A stretch of 64,000 bases of DNA, from positions 137,278 through 201,277 of the forward strand of contig NZ_LN875035.1 in assembly GCF_001282685.1 (NCBI RefSeq), in the 5' to 3' direction. A program made the translations under genes and the position numbers. The stretch is from Niameybacter massiliensis. Its GTDB lineage: Bacteria > Bacillota > Clostridia > Lachnospirales > Cellulosilyticaceae. Positions 16,228 to 24,892 of the stretch are shown here, one piece after another. The notes below the pieces were generated by a model that had not been told where the DNA came from, made no database searches, and was given only the letters and a program-made list of their open reading frames with translations. Each line of letters starts with the position of its first letter. The first letter of the stretch is position 1.

Positions 16228-17919
16228 CTATTCCTCTAAACTCCCTACATGATAGAGTTCTTTAAAATAATCATTATCTGCTAAGAGCTCATTAAAGTGC
16301 CCTTCACCTACTACAGTACCCATATGAAAGGCTAAAATACGATCAAAGTCTTTAATGGCATTTAAGCGATGTGCGATTGTTATCACGGTACAAGGTGCCG
16401 CCACTTCAAGTACTGCCTTCATAACATGTTCTTCTGTTAGATTATCCATTGCTGAAGTTGCTTCATCTAAAATAATAACCTTTGAGTCTTGAAACCAAAT
16501 ACGTGCCAGTGCTAAGCGCTGCCTTTCGCCACCAGATAGAGTGATTCCCCTTTCACCTAATTTCGTTTCTAACCCATGGCTTAACTTAGTAAACCACTCT
16601 TCAAGGCATACATGCTTTAAGACAGCTACAATCTCCTTATCAGCAATTTGCTTATCAAAGATTAGATTTTCTCTGAGTGTCCCATCAAATATAGGACTTT
16701 CCTGTGGGATATAAAGGATCTGCTTATAATAGTCCTCCAAGCATATCTTGCCTAATGCTTGACCATCTATTTGAATTTCACCACAAGTAGGCTTGAGTAA
16801 GCCAATCAATAACTTCACTAAGGTGGATTTACCAGAGCCACTTCCCCCGACAAAGGCTATTTTTTCCCCTGCTTGAATGGCAAGCGATAAGTTCTTAAAA
16901 ATCATTTGCTTACTGTATGCAAAATCTATCTGGCAAATATTGAATGCTCCTTGTAAGCTTTGTAGGGGCTCACCTATCTGTAATTGTTTATCTTCTTTTG
17001 CATCTAGAAAATGTGTATATCTTTTAAAAGCCGATTGGTCCAATTTATATTGTACAAACAGTACATTAAAAATGGCTATAGGGGTATAGGCATGGTCAAC
17101 CAAAGTAATAAGGGCAATAACTGCTCCAATGGTAAGGCTTTTGGTGAACCAAGCATAAAGAATAATCCCTATTTTGATTAAGGTAACCAATAATGCAAAT
17201 AACGTAAAAAATGCTTCATGAATTAAACTCATTTTAATTTTTGAATCCACAATTTGTGTCTTTGCATGATTTGCATGAGCGATTTCAGCTTTAAACTTTC
17301 TATGTAGTCTAAAGGTTACCATTTCCATAAAACCACGTGTTAGGAAATGGGTCATTTGCTCTTCATTATTCAATATTTTTTCTTTTAAGTGATATAAAGA
17401 ACGCAGCAGTATATTAGTAATCCCAAATACAAGAATATAACCTGCCAATACAGCATAAGCAATAGAGGTGTTTAATCTCCAAATAAATAACATACTAAAA
17501 CCTATAGAAGGTAGTAGCTTCCTTGCCATTTCAAAATAAAAATCAAATAAGATTCGCTTACCTGCACCAGAACCACTTTCAATTTTTTGTAAAAGCTCCC
17601 CTGTTCCTAGTGATTGATAAGTTTGATAATCAATACAACTCACCTTTTTTAAGGCCTGTACCTTTAAATCTAAATAGATACCATTTTCTAATTTTCTACC
17701 AGGATATTCATCAAGGTAGTTTCCTATACAAATGAGGAGCAAAACACTCCCATACATGATAATGAACCTAAATGTCAAAGTACCTGCTGTAAAATGGTCA
17801 ATCAGTTGCTGATAGTAATTGGCACTTAAATTAGTCAAAAAGGCTAATACAATACCTACTACAATATAGATTCCTATCCATACTTTATTTTTCTTAACAA
17901 TTTCTTTTAAATACATCAT
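16228..17919 (-). CDS. ABC transporter, fused permease and ATPase (exporter type)
   Basis: 563-residue half-transporter that would work as a homodimer or with a partner elsewhere. Six membrane helices occupy residues 1-310. The nucleotide domain has Walker A GGSGSGKST, signature LSGGERQRLALAR, Walker B VIILDEATSAMD and H-loop IAHR, all intact. Cargo may be a drug, lipid or peptide; no peptidase domain is fused. AAAGGAG lies seven bases before the ATG. The leader contains a strong inverted repeat at 17991-18031, which may control expression. Confidence 0.88.
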   Translation of the reverse strand: MMYLKEIVKKNKVWIGIYIVVGIVLAFLTNLSANYYQQLIDHFTAGTLTFRFIIMYGSVLLLICIGNYLDEYPGRKLENGIYLDLKVQALKKVSCIDYQTYQSLGTGELLQKIESGSGAGKRILFDFYFEMARKLLPSIGFSMLFIWRLNTSIAYAVLAGYILVFGITNILLRSLYHLKEKILNNEEQMTHFLTRGFMEMVTFRLHRKFKAEIAHANHAKTQIVDSKIKMSLIHEAFFTLFALLVTLIKIGIILYAWFTKSLTIGAVIALITLVDHAYTPIAIFNVLFVQYKLDQSAFKRYTHFLDAKEDKQLQIGEPLQSLQGAFNICQIDFAYSKQMIFKNLSLAIQAGEKIAFVGGSGSGKSTLVKLLIGLLKPTCGEIQIDGQALGKICLEDYYKQILYIPQESPIFDGTLRENLIFDKQIADKEIVAVLKHVCLEEWFTKLSHGLETKLGERGITLSGGERQRLALARIWFQDSKVIILDEATSAMDNLTEEHVMKAVLEVAAPCTVITIAHRLNAIKDFDRILAFHMGTVVGEGHFNELLADNDYFKELYHVGSLEE

Positions 17920-17990
17920 ATCTGTACTCCTTTAGTTTTGAGTTAATCGGAATTTGTACAGTTATGACTGCTAGCACATTTCATTTTCAT

Positions 17991-18031
17991 CTCAGTACAA
18001 TCTGCTAACAGATTACATACACTGTACTGAG
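17991..18031. repeat. Nested inverted repeat in the ABC exporter leader
   Basis: CTCAGTACA (17991-17999) pairs with TGTACTGAG (18023-18031), and AATCTG/CAGATT pairs inside. It lies 70-110 bases upstream of the exporter start codon. No T run follows, so an operator or leader RNA structure is more likely than a terminator. Confidence 0.7.
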
Positions 18032-18114
18032 TTGTTATCTCGTTGATGTCTCAAAAGAGCTCACCCCTTTATATAAACTATAATCAAATTATAAAATACT
18101 TTTAAACATAAAGA

Positions 18115-18143
18115 AATACCCTTGAACCAAATCAAGGGTATTT
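18115..18143. terminator. Terminator of the VOC gene
   Basis: Perfect stem AATACCCTTG/CAAGGGTATT immediately after the stop at 18147, with T-rich flanks on both strands. Confidence 0.85.
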
Positions 18144-18146
18144 TTA

Positions 18147-18527
18147 TTATTGATCTTCTCTTAATAAGTATGAATTATTGTCTTGGTCTTTAAAGCTAAA
18201 CATACTTCCATAAGGCATCTTCATTAAATCGCCTACTTCTACACCCTTTGCTTTCATCTCTTCATAGCTTTTTTCAATATTTTGGGTACTTAAAATGACA
18301 TTTGGATGAAGTACATTGGCTTCTTTATTTTGAGCTAACATTAACCCTTTTTCATAAAGTACAAAAGTTGTCTCGCAACCTTCTTTAGGTGCTACTTCTA
18401 ACCAAGTCATATGAGGTCCCATTGGTTGTACAAAAGTGACTACAAAACCTAGTTTTTCACACCAAAATTTCTTTGCTTCTGCTTGATTTTCTACATATAT
18501 TGTTATTTTACCGATTTTATTAATCAT
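18147..18527 (-). CDS. VOC-family (glyoxalase/bleomycin-resistance fold) protein
   Basis: 126 residues, one vicinal-oxygen-chelate domain: paired beta-alpha-beta modules IGKITIYVENQAEAKKFWCEKLGF and VILSTQNIEKSYEEMKAKGVEV, ending FKDQDNNSYLL. Metal-binding Glu in the position of the second module is not obvious, so it may bind a ligand rather than catalyse. AGGAGG lies upstream. No operon partner. General family call only. Confidence 0.85.
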   Translation of the reverse strand: MINKIGKITIYVENQAEAKKFWCEKLGFVVTFVQPMGPHMTWLEVAPKEGCETTFVLYEKGLMLAQNKEANVLHPNVILSTQNIEKSYEEMKAKGVEVGDLMKMPYGSMFSFKDQDNNSYLLREDQ

Positions 18528-18704
18528 AAGTTGCCTCCTCTTTAGATGTCTTATCCTAACTATTATATCCCAAATGGATATTTTTACAAATGAATCTTAC
18601 AAAATCGCAAGAAATAAATTCACCCTTCTGTAAGATTTATTTTCTAAAATAAGCTTATACTAAGATGGACTTGATGACATGACAAACAGCGATGAGGGAT
18701 GAAA

Positions 18705-19493
18705 ATGAAGAGACGTAAAAAGAGAAAATTAAAGAAGAAAGTACTTAGAACATTATTGACTACAGGTATTATAACCCTTATATCCTTTGGTTTTATACAA
18801 AATCAATTAGCAAGGCAACCTGTAGTTGCTCAAAATGTAAAAAAGGATATTAAGATGGATCATATATTAGCCAATGAGACTCTATATCCTAGTGCGCTAG
18901 TCGAACTGGCATTAACAAAACCGGAAACAAGAACATTTGTTTATAATTATTTAGAAAAGAAAGATTTACCAAAGAAGGATCTAACACTAAAAAATTATAC
19001 AAAAGGCACCTTTCCTCTCTTTATACAGTGGGATGAAAGATGGGGATATGATCAATATGGTGATAACTATATGGCGATCAATGGATGTGGACCCACTACT
19101 TTAGCAATGGCTATTGTAGGCCTTACAGGAAATACGGATGTAAATCCTAAAATGGTAGCAGATTTTAGTGTTCAAAATGGTTACTATGTCAATAATGTAG
19201 GCACCAGTTGGACATTGATGTCAGAAGGTGCTCAGGCATTTGGTCTAAATAGCAAAGAGGTTCCTCTTAGTGAATCTAAGATCCTATCGCTTCTAAGGGA
19301 GGGGCAACCCATTATTGCCTCTATGGGACCAGGAACCTTTACTGCAAGTGGTCACTTCATACTCCTTACAGGTATTACTGAGGACAACAAAATTATTGTC
19401 AATGATTCTGACAGTAAAGTACGAAGTGAAATGACTTGGGACATAGATGTATTTATGAAAGAAACTAAAAATCTTTGGACATTTTACATATAA
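18705..19493 (+). CDS. Secreted C39-family cysteine peptidase-like protein
   Basis: 262 residues. A very basic N-terminus (MKRRKKRKLKKKVLR) and one hydrophobic helix act as a signal or anchor; the papain-like C39 domain covers residues 105-262. Catalytic Cys is in AINGCGPTTLAMA, His in SGHFILLTGI, and the acid in IIVNDSD. Stand-alone relatives are secreted enzymes of unproven target, not bacteriocin transporter peptidases. I take ATG 18705 since GAGGG lies six bases upstream; ATG 18699 would overlap that site. Ends at its own terminator. Confidence 0.83.
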   Translation: MKRRKKRKLKKKVLRTLLTTGIITLISFGFIQNQLARQPVVAQNVKKDIKMDHILANETLYPSALVELALTKPETRTFVYNYLEKKDLPKKDLTLKNYTKGTFPLFIQWDERWGYDQYGDNYMAINGCGPTTLAMAIVGLTGNTDVNPKMVADFSVQNGYYVNNVGTSWTLMSEGAQAFGLNSKEVPLSESKILSLLREGQPIIASMGPGTFTASGHFILLTGITEDNKIIVNDSDSKVRSEMTWDIDVFMKETKNLWTFYI

Positions 19494-19510
19494 GTGTCAT
19501 CTTACTTAAA

Positions 19511-19552
19511 AAGGCTACCGATCCTTCGATGTAGAGGATAGATAGTCTTTTT
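19511..19552 (+). terminator. Terminator of the C39 peptidase gene
   Basis: Imperfect stem AGGCTA..ATCCT/AGGAT..TAGTCT followed by TTTTT, 18 bases after the stop. Confidence 0.85.
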
Positions 19553-19562
19553 AAATAGCCTT

Positions 19563-20876
19563 TTATTGTTCAGGAAGATTAATTTGAATCTGTACGTCAT
19601 TAATTCTATTATCTTTAATTTGTAAAATCTGATAGCTTATTTCATTTAGTTTGAGTTCTTGATGTGTCTCGTTAGGAAGCTCACCCAACTGAGAGATTAA
19701 ATAACCACTCAATGTATCGTAGGCACCTATAGGAAGTTGAAGCCCCAATATTTGATTAAGTTGTTTGATGGTAATAGAGCCTTTTACTTTAAAGAGATGC
19801 TCATCTATTTGTTGAATCTTCACCTCTTCTATATCATACTCATCTTGGATTTCACCCATAATCTCTTCAATTAAATCCTCCATTGTGACAATACCAGAAA
19901 TCCTTCCATATTCATTAATCAAAATAGCCATATGTTTTTTCTTTGCATTTAAACTTTTGAAGAGTTCATTTGCCTTTTTCGTTTCAGGTACACAATAGGC
20001 ATCGTGTAGGAGCTTTGTCAGTTCAAGATTATCAAAACCTATTGTTTTGGCTTCAGCAATGATATCCTTTATATTCAGAATGCCTATAATATGATCTATA
20101 CTTCCTTTATAGACAGGTACTCTAGAATAATTTTGCTGAACGACTTGCTCTAAGATTACTTGTATCTTTTCATCACTATTGATCATAAAGGTCTCTTTTA
20201 TAGGTGTCATGAGTTCCTTGGCTGTTTTATTATTAAATTCAAAAATACTATTAATCATTTGATGTGCATCATCCTCAATACATCCTGCTTGGCTGGACTG
20301 ATATATGAGCGTTCTAATTTCTTCTTGCGAAATTTTCTTTACCGTATCTTCAGGATTCATACCTAGTATCCTTAAAATAATATGAGTGGAACCTGAGAGT
20401 ATCTTATTAAAAGGTTTTGCAATAATAGACACAATGTAAAGTAAAACCGCTGAGACTAGAGCAATATCATCAGCTTTTTTTAGCGCAATCCTTTTTGGCA
20501 CCAATTCACCAAAGACTAAGGTGATATAAGATAAGATGAGCGTGATACCAATCATAGATAGTTCTTGCCTATAAGGGATATGATAGGTGGCTAAAAATTT
20601 TGAAAGGTGTCCAGCGATCCCTGTTGCTGCAGAAGCACTTGAAAAGAAACTTGCGAGCGTAACACCCACTTGAATGGTTGATAAAAAGTTACTGGGTTCA
20701 TGGATTAACTTTTCAAGTAACTTTGCTTTTATATTGCCTTGTTCACTGAGTTGTTTCATTTTTCCTTTGTCTGCTGTAACAATCGCCATTTCCGCTGAGG
20801 CAAAAAAAGCATTACTTCCTGTTAAAACAAAGATGATAACTAATGGGAGTATGATATTAGATGAACTAGATAGCAT
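19563..20876 (-). CDS. CNNM/CorC-HlyC family membrane protein (DUF21-CBS pair)
   Basis: 437 residues. The DUF21 domain with four helices covers residues 1-180 (SNAFFASAEMAIVTADKGK), followed by two CBS domains (about 205-330) and a CorC_HlyC C-terminal domain (about 345-437, FKVKGSITIKQLNQILGL). Family members export or sense Mg2+/Co2+ (YhdP/MpfA in Bacillus and Staphylococcus). The annotation hemolysin is historical. Start 20876 is chosen for the MLSSSS N-terminus typical of a first membrane helix; a weak AAGG site lies upstream and a longer frame from 20924 lacks one. Confidence 0.88.
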   Translation of the reverse strand: MLSSSSNIILPLVIIFVLTGSNAFFASAEMAIVTADKGKMKQLSEQGNIKAKLLEKLIHEPSNFLSTIQVGVTLASFFSSASAATGIAGHLSKFLATYHIPYRQELSMIGITLILSYITLVFGELVPKRIALKKADDIALVSAVLLYIVSIIAKPFNKILSGSTHIILRILGMNPEDTVKKISQEEIRTLIYQSSQAGCIEDDAHQMINSIFEFNNKTAKELMTPIKETFMINSDEKIQVILEQVVQQNYSRVPVYKGSIDHIIGILNIKDIIAEAKTIGFDNLELTKLLHDAYCVPETKKANELFKSLNAKKKHMAILINEYGRISGIVTMEDLIEEIMGEIQDEYDIEEVKIQQIDEHLFKVKGSITIKQLNQILGLQLPIGAYDTLSGYLISQLGELPNETHQELKLNEISYQILQIKDNRINDVQIQINLPEQ

Positions 20877-21069
20877 TTTGTGTATGCCTTCTTTCTTATT
20901 CAAATAGTGGTCATACCCTATCATATTAAAAAGAGCTATTAAATGACGCTAAATTCTATAAGATTTTTGTATTGTAAAAAGTATCTACATAATAACAGTA
21001 GTTGGGTTTTAGCACGCTTTATTGCATAAGCTCTTTAAATTAACGCTTTAAAGTGTGAAACGCTTCTAT

Positions 21070-21123
21070 AAATAAAGACCTGTAAAGGTCATACAGTAAT
21101 ATACTGATCACCTTTACAGATCT
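21070..21123 (-). terminator. Long terminator stem of the SHOCT gene
   Basis: AGATCTGTAAAGGTGATCAGTA pairs with TACTG..ACCTTTACAGGTCT (with small internal loops); the first arm overlaps the last codons and stop of the gene at 21114. TTTATTT follows. Confidence 0.8.
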
Positions 21124-21464
21124 TGGAGAATTTCACTTTTCTTTTCTTCATATTCTTCGGTTGTAATAAGATTGTGTTGATAAAGGTGCTTGAGTTGTTC
21201 AAGTCTTTTTTCAATGCTTTGATCGTTTTGTTCCACTTCATGTGTTTCTTCAATTTCAATACTATGGGTTGCAATACCTTTTTCTGAAAATGCATTCATA
21301 GCATTTGTAGCAGTAATCACCCCTGCAATAATTGTCCAAAAGATACCAAAGGCACCGAAGGTTGGAATAGCAATAAATACACCTATGCCACAAAATACTA
21401 AGCCGACGATAAAGCCCATGATGGATTGTTCTTTACTCGGTTTAATGTTAACCCGTTTTTTCAT
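21114..21464 (-). CDS. SHOCT-domain membrane protein
   Basis: 116 residues. Two hydrophobic helices at about residues 17-55 (IMGFIVGLVFCGIGVFIAIP, FGIFWTIIAGVITATNAM), then a linker, and a C-terminal SHOCT motif (RLEQLKHLYQHNLITTEEYEEKKSEIL). SHOCT is a short oligomerisation module found in many unrelated membrane proteins, so it gives no specific function. The stop codon lies inside the terminator stem, which may couple translation and termination. Confidence 0.8.
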   Translation of the reverse strand: MKKRVNIKPSKEQSIMGFIVGLVFCGIGVFIAIPTFGAFGIFWTIIAGVITATNAMNAFSEKGIATHSIEIEETHEVEQNDQSIEKRLEQLKHLYQHNLITTEEYEEKKSEILQDL

Positions 21465-21501
21465 ATTTAGCCTCCTCTATATAAGTGTGTTTGCTTATGC
21501 T

Positions 21502-21795
21502 TTATATGTTCTCATTTTCCTTTGTTGTTTCATCCTCTACCAGCTCAACTTGAATTTCGAATTGACCAATCTTAGGTGATAACCAATTGTATCCTAAGCC
21601 AAAGAGTACAGCTATCCCTCCATATAATATAGGCCCTAAGATCATCACCGTCATACAATATAGCAACATACTTGAATCCATAGGTGATACAACTAGCATA
21701 AGCACACTTAATATAAGTAATGGTAAAAAGCTCAGTGCTATAATGCCTAAAAATAAATATTTTAGACTAATTTTTTTCACTTTTATTTTTTTCAT
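21502..21795 (-). CDS. Small membrane protein, unknown
   Basis: 97 residues, basic N-terminus, two or three hydrophobic helices (YLFLGIIALSFLPLLILSVL, SSMLLYCMTVMILGPILYGG, IAVLFGLGYNWL), then a short acidic tail. The ATG at 21795 is preceded by GGGGG five bases upstream. It is 37 bases ahead of the SHOCT gene on the same strand, so the two are probably one operon of membrane proteins. No family recognised. Confidence 0.65.
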   Translation of the reverse strand: MKKIKVKKISLKYLFLGIIALSFLPLLILSVLMLVVSPMDSSMLLYCMTVMILGPILYGGIAVLFGLGYNWLSPKIGQFEIQVELVEDETTKENENI

Positions 21796-21901
21796 TTTTT
21801 CCCCCATCTATTTATTCATTTAACCTTCTTACAAATAGTATACAGTAGTTTAATTTTATTTTCAATATTCTTACTTTTACTACATTACTATAGATAGATA
21901 T

Positions 21902-21939
21902 AAAAAAAGAGTCCCTATGATTTATAGGACTCTTTTTTA
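21902..21939. terminator. Bidirectional terminator after the cupin gene
   Basis: Stem AGAGTCC/GGACTCT with CTAT/ATAG extension and A7/T6 flanks; the cupin stop codon lies in the flank. Confidence 0.9.
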
Positions 21940-22266
21940 TTGTGAAATTTTTATAAGCTTAGCATAAGATCGTGAAATAAGTGTAAGATTTTGATCTTGA
22001 GGCACCGTTAGGATACTCCCTTGTTCCATCTCTACTAATCCACCTTCTTGCTCAACTTCTACTTCACCTTCTAAAACCACATAAACAGCTTCTTGATCTA
22101 AGCAAAACTCAGCTACACTTCCTCTAATCTCTAGCATATTACATTTTAAATGTTGTAAGGGTTGTGATTCACTAAGTTTTTTATCGTAAACAACCGTAAA
22201 TGGTGAGCAATCATTGATACGATCTTGTTCTGTTACTTGCATCTCATAGTTAAATATATTGTTCAT
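21937..22266 (-). CDS. Single-domain cupin protein
   Basis: 109 residues forming one small beta barrel. The core VYVVLEGEVEVEQEGGLVEMEQGSILTVP fits cupin motif 1 to 2, but the usual metal-binding histidines are replaced (Tyr, Val and Gln in their places), so it is probably a non-metal or ligand-binding cupin. It begins 15 bases after the Crp/Fnr gene, hence co-transcribed; it may be the target or a partner of that regulator. Confidence 0.8.
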   Translation of the reverse strand: MNNIFNYEMQVTEQDRINDCSPFTVVYDKKLSESQPLQHLKCNMLEIRGSVAEFCLDQEAVYVVLEGEVEVEQEGGLVEMEQGSILTVPQDQNLTLISRSYAKLIKISQ

Positions 22267-22281
22267 GATTATATACTCCTC

Positions 22282-22959
22282 TTAGGCATAGACTTGATGT
22301 CCGTATTCACTATAATGATCAATCATTTCTTTGAGTTTGTTCTTATCTTTATAGACAATTTGTTGCCCTTTTTTCTGTATAATATTTTGGCTTTTAAGTT
22401 CTTGCATAATACGTGCAATGGTCACCATATGAACCCCTAAGTATTTTGCTATTTCATTATATCTAAAGTATTTGTCTAATACATATTCACCTTGTTCTAG
22501 CTTTGCTAATTGGAGGAGCATTTTACATACTCTGATATTCGTATGTTCATGGTTTGCACTTTGAAAATGGTAAAGCACATCTGAATAGTGTTTAGACATT
22601 GCTCTTGCAATCATAAATCCTACTTTGGGGTCTTGGTCAACAAGTTCATTAATCACTTTATGAGGAATCTTATAAACCACGCACGTTGTTTTCGTCACAA
22701 AGTAAGTTTCCTCATTCTTAGAATATCTGTCTTCACCTAATCCATAGCAAATAACGCCTAATAATGAGTCCTCTTGAAGATAGTTATAAATAATCTCTTC
22801 TCCTGTCTTACTCTTACGTACTAATGCACACAAACCTTCTTGGAGGTAGTAAATATAATCTCTGTTATCATCAATTTTTGAAAGGCTTACCCCTTTTGGT
22901 AAAACTTCTCTCATTCCTGCATTACATAATGCTTCTTTATAAGATGTTTCAATCATCAT
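22282..22959 (-). CDS. Crp/Fnr-family transcription regulator
   Basis: 225 residues. N-terminal cyclic-nucleotide-binding-like barrel (residues 15-125, for example NRDYIYYLQEGLCALVRKS and TKTTCVVYKIPHKVI) and a C-terminal winged HTH (EIAKYLGVHMVTIARIMQELKSQNII). No Cys cluster of the FNR 4Fe-4S type is seen (only scattered Cys), so redox sensing is unlikely. AAGGAG precedes the ATG. A palindrome at 23004-23019 upstream could be its own operator. Confidence 0.88.
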   Translation of the reverse strand: MMIETSYKEALCNAGMREVLPKGVSLSKIDDNRDYIYYLQEGLCALVRKSKTGEEIIYNYLQEDSLLGVICYGLGEDRYSKNEETYFVTKTTCVVYKIPHKVINELVDQDPKVGFMIARAMSKHYSDVLYHFQSANHEHTNIRVCKMLLQLAKLEQGEYVLDKYFRYNEIAKYLGVHMVTIARIMQELKSQNIIQKKGQQIVYKDKNKLKEMIDHYSEYGHQVYA

Positions 22960-23003
22960 ATTTCTACTACTCCTTCGTTATATTTTTAACATATGTATTT
23001 TGA

Positions 23004-23019
23004 ATACATCTAAATGTAT
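23004..23019. promoter_or_regulatory. Palindromic candidate operator of the Crp/Fnr gene
   Basis: ATACAT-CTAA-ATGTAT, a perfect six-base inverted repeat with a four-base centre, about 45 bases upstream of the regulator start. Size resembles a Crp/Fnr dimer site but the half-site differs from TGTGA or TTGAT. Confidence 0.4.
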
Positions 23020-23101
23020 CTCTTAATGATGTTAAGTATAGCGTAAGGGATGGTAAAAGAAAAATAATAATTTTTAATACTATCATTAAAAAAATTAATG
23101 A

Positions 23102-23560
23102 TTAATGAATAGCTAAAACATAAACTTGACAAGGATTCCATTCATCCCAAAGAGTTGGAAAACATTCAAATTCCTTAAAGCCAATATGCTTATAAAAATG
23201 AGCTGTTTGGTCATATACATCATAACAGCCCTCTTTAACCGTTTTAACCTGCATATAGGAATAGCCTTGTTGCTTAGCATAGTTATAGCACACATCAAAT
23301 AAATTCTTACCTATTTGTTGTCTATGAAAGGCTTTTAATATTCCCATAACATAGAGTTCTACAGTATGTGGACTTGTTTCTTTTAGTACAATAAATCCTT
23401 TCATATCCTGGTCTTCAATATCAGCCCAAAAGGGTAGCTCTTTGCTATACTGTACATATTCTTCTATACTTTCTGGTAACCCAAACCACTCGGTTAAATC
23501 GGCTAATACTTGTCTTGTTATTTGCTCTTTTTGTACGGGATCTTCTATCATACGTATCAT
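23102..23560 (-). CDS. GNAT-family acetyltransferase
   Basis: 152 residues. Motif A appears as VELYVMGILKAFHRQQIGKNLF (R/Q-x-x-G-x-G/A as RQQIGKN), followed by SYMQVKTVKE and the C-terminal AHFYKHIGFKEFE typical of the GNAT fold. The substrate is unknown. It is monocistronic between the Crp/Fnr gene and a stretch with no recognised terminator. GAGG lies about eight bases before the ATG. Confidence 0.82.
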   Translation of the reverse strand: MIRMIEDPVQKEQITRQVLADLTEWFGLPESIEEYVQYSKELPFWADIEDQDMKGFIVLKETSPHTVELYVMGILKAFHRQQIGKNLFDVCYNYAKQQGYSYMQVKTVKEGCYDVYDQTAHFYKHIGFKEFECFPTLWDEWNPCQVYVLAIH

Positions 23561-23692
23561 AGTACTTTACCTCTATATCTCATTTTTCTTTAAACAATCT
23601 TTCTCTTTAACTGTGAAAAATTAAAAGCGTCGCCATAAGTCTCATCATCCTATTCGGCTAAAGGACAAGCAGGTATGTATTTTATAGGACAT

Positions 23693-24130
23693 CTAAGAAA
23701 GATTTTTATTAAAACAAATAATTCTATTTGCTTCAATAAACCCTAGTTTTACATGAAATTTAAGACTTTCCTCATTTTCTAGTTCACAGTCACTTGCAAA
23801 TTCACTACATCCTTTTTCTGCAGCCCATTTCTCACAACTTGCTAAAAGTGCTTTAGCATAGCCTTTTCTTCTTGCTTCTTCTTTAATAAATAGACCTTCT
23901 AAATAACCCACAGGGCTTGTACTTGTCCCTTCAACATAGTCGTGTCGTAATTGACACTGAGCAAAGCCAACAGCTACATCTTCTTCAAAATAGAGAAATA
24001 GACTTGCTGTAGGAGAACTTATGTAGGTACCCATTTCTTCTTGTAGATCTTCTACACTATGATGTGGCCATAAGCATTGTGCCAATACAGCTACGGTGTA
24101 GCTCTCGTTCATCGTCGCTTTTTTAATCAT
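23693..24130 (-). CDS. AAC(6')-like aminoglycoside N-acetyltransferase homologue
   Basis: 145 residues. The N-terminal LWPHHSVEDLQEEMGTYI, middle AVGFAQCQLRHDYVEGT, acetyl-CoA motif A YLEGLFIKEEARRKGYAKAL (ARRKGYA) and FASDCELENEESLKFHVKLGF are all hallmarks of AAC(6') enzymes of the I class found in Enterococcus and Staphylococcus. If active it acetylates the 6' amine of kanamycin- or gentamicin-type drugs. Start at 24130 has AAAGGA ten bases upstream; a TTG seven codons earlier is unlikely. It is 17 bases downstream of the lipoprotein gene. Confidence 0.85.
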   Translation of the reverse strand: MIKKATMNESYTVAVLAQCLWPHHSVEDLQEEMGTYISSPTASLFLYFEEDVAVGFAQCQLRHDYVEGTSTSPVGYLEGLFIKEEARRKGYAKALLASCEKWAAEKGCSEFASDCELENEESLKFHVKLGFIEANRIICFNKNLS

Positions 24131-24147
24131 CTTTTGTATATCCTTTC

Positions 24148-24708
24148 TCAATCACTTAAGATAAAATTTCGTATTTCAACTTGCTCCCATTCTTCCTGCT
24201 CTGTAGGATCAATATCTGTATATAATATAATATTACCCGCTTGATCTATGACAGCTTTGAACTCAAAGTTCATTTCTTTTGTTGCTAAGTACTCATCATA
24301 GAGTTGTTGATAGTACTTGTCACCTCTAGCTTTTGCTTCTTTTATATAGCCTACTGTATCGGGATCTTTGTCATAATTTTTGTAGAGTATTTGATACCAA
24401 AAGTTAGCTTCTGTCTGCCCATTGTCTTCATGCTCTACATAGTTAATGATATCAAAGGTTAATAACTCATAATAATTAGCAAAAACTTGTTTGCACTTTT
24501 CTTCTAAATAGTCAGCTATACGTACTTGATGGGATGCTTCTACTTTATCAGTTATAGCTATTTCCTCTATAGGTTCTGCTACTTCCATTACGTTTTGTTC
24601 CCCTTTAGGTTGTCTATCCACCTCTTGTATAACCTGTGATTTACAACCGCTTAATCCTATTGCTAACATCACTATTCCTACGAATGTTTTACAACCTTGA
24701 TATCTCAT
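24148..24708 (-). CDS. Putative lipoprotein, unknown function
   Basis: 186 residues. Signal peptide with the lipobox IGLSGC: cleavage would leave Cys22 lipidated on the outer face of the membrane. The mature part is acidic and helical, without a recognised domain. ATG at 24708 is chosen because GGAGAG lies six bases upstream; the frame extends 27 codons further without support. It precedes the AAC(6')-like gene by 17 bases and is probably co-transcribed, though a functional link is not obvious. Confidence 0.72.
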   Translation of the reverse strand: MRYQGCKTFVGIVMLAIGLSGCKSQVIQEVDRQPKGEQNVMEVAEPIEEIAITDKVEASHQVRIADYLEEKCKQVFANYYELLTFDIINYVEHEDNGQTEANFWYQILYKNYDKDPDTVGYIKEAKARGDKYYQQLYDEYLATKEMNFEFKAVIDQAGNIILYTDIDPTEQEEWEQVEIRNFILSD

Positions 24709-24847
24709 GAACATCTCTCCACAGCTTAAACTCCATTTCACCCTTATTATAGTAGCTTTACCCTTGTCCCTATTCTCATTTTTTAGCATGTTCTTCTAGT
24801 TTAACGTATTTAATGTATTTTGAAACTCTATTTAATAGAATATTAAC

Positions 24848-24888
24848 AAAAATCACCCGATTTAGCAATTTAGACTAAATCGGGTGAT
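24848..24888 (-). terminator. Terminator of the YnbB-type gene
   Basis: Stem ATCACCCGATTTAG/CTAAATCGGGTGAT followed by TTTTTG, directly after the stop at 24893. Confidence 0.92.
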
Positions 24889-24892
24889 CTCA

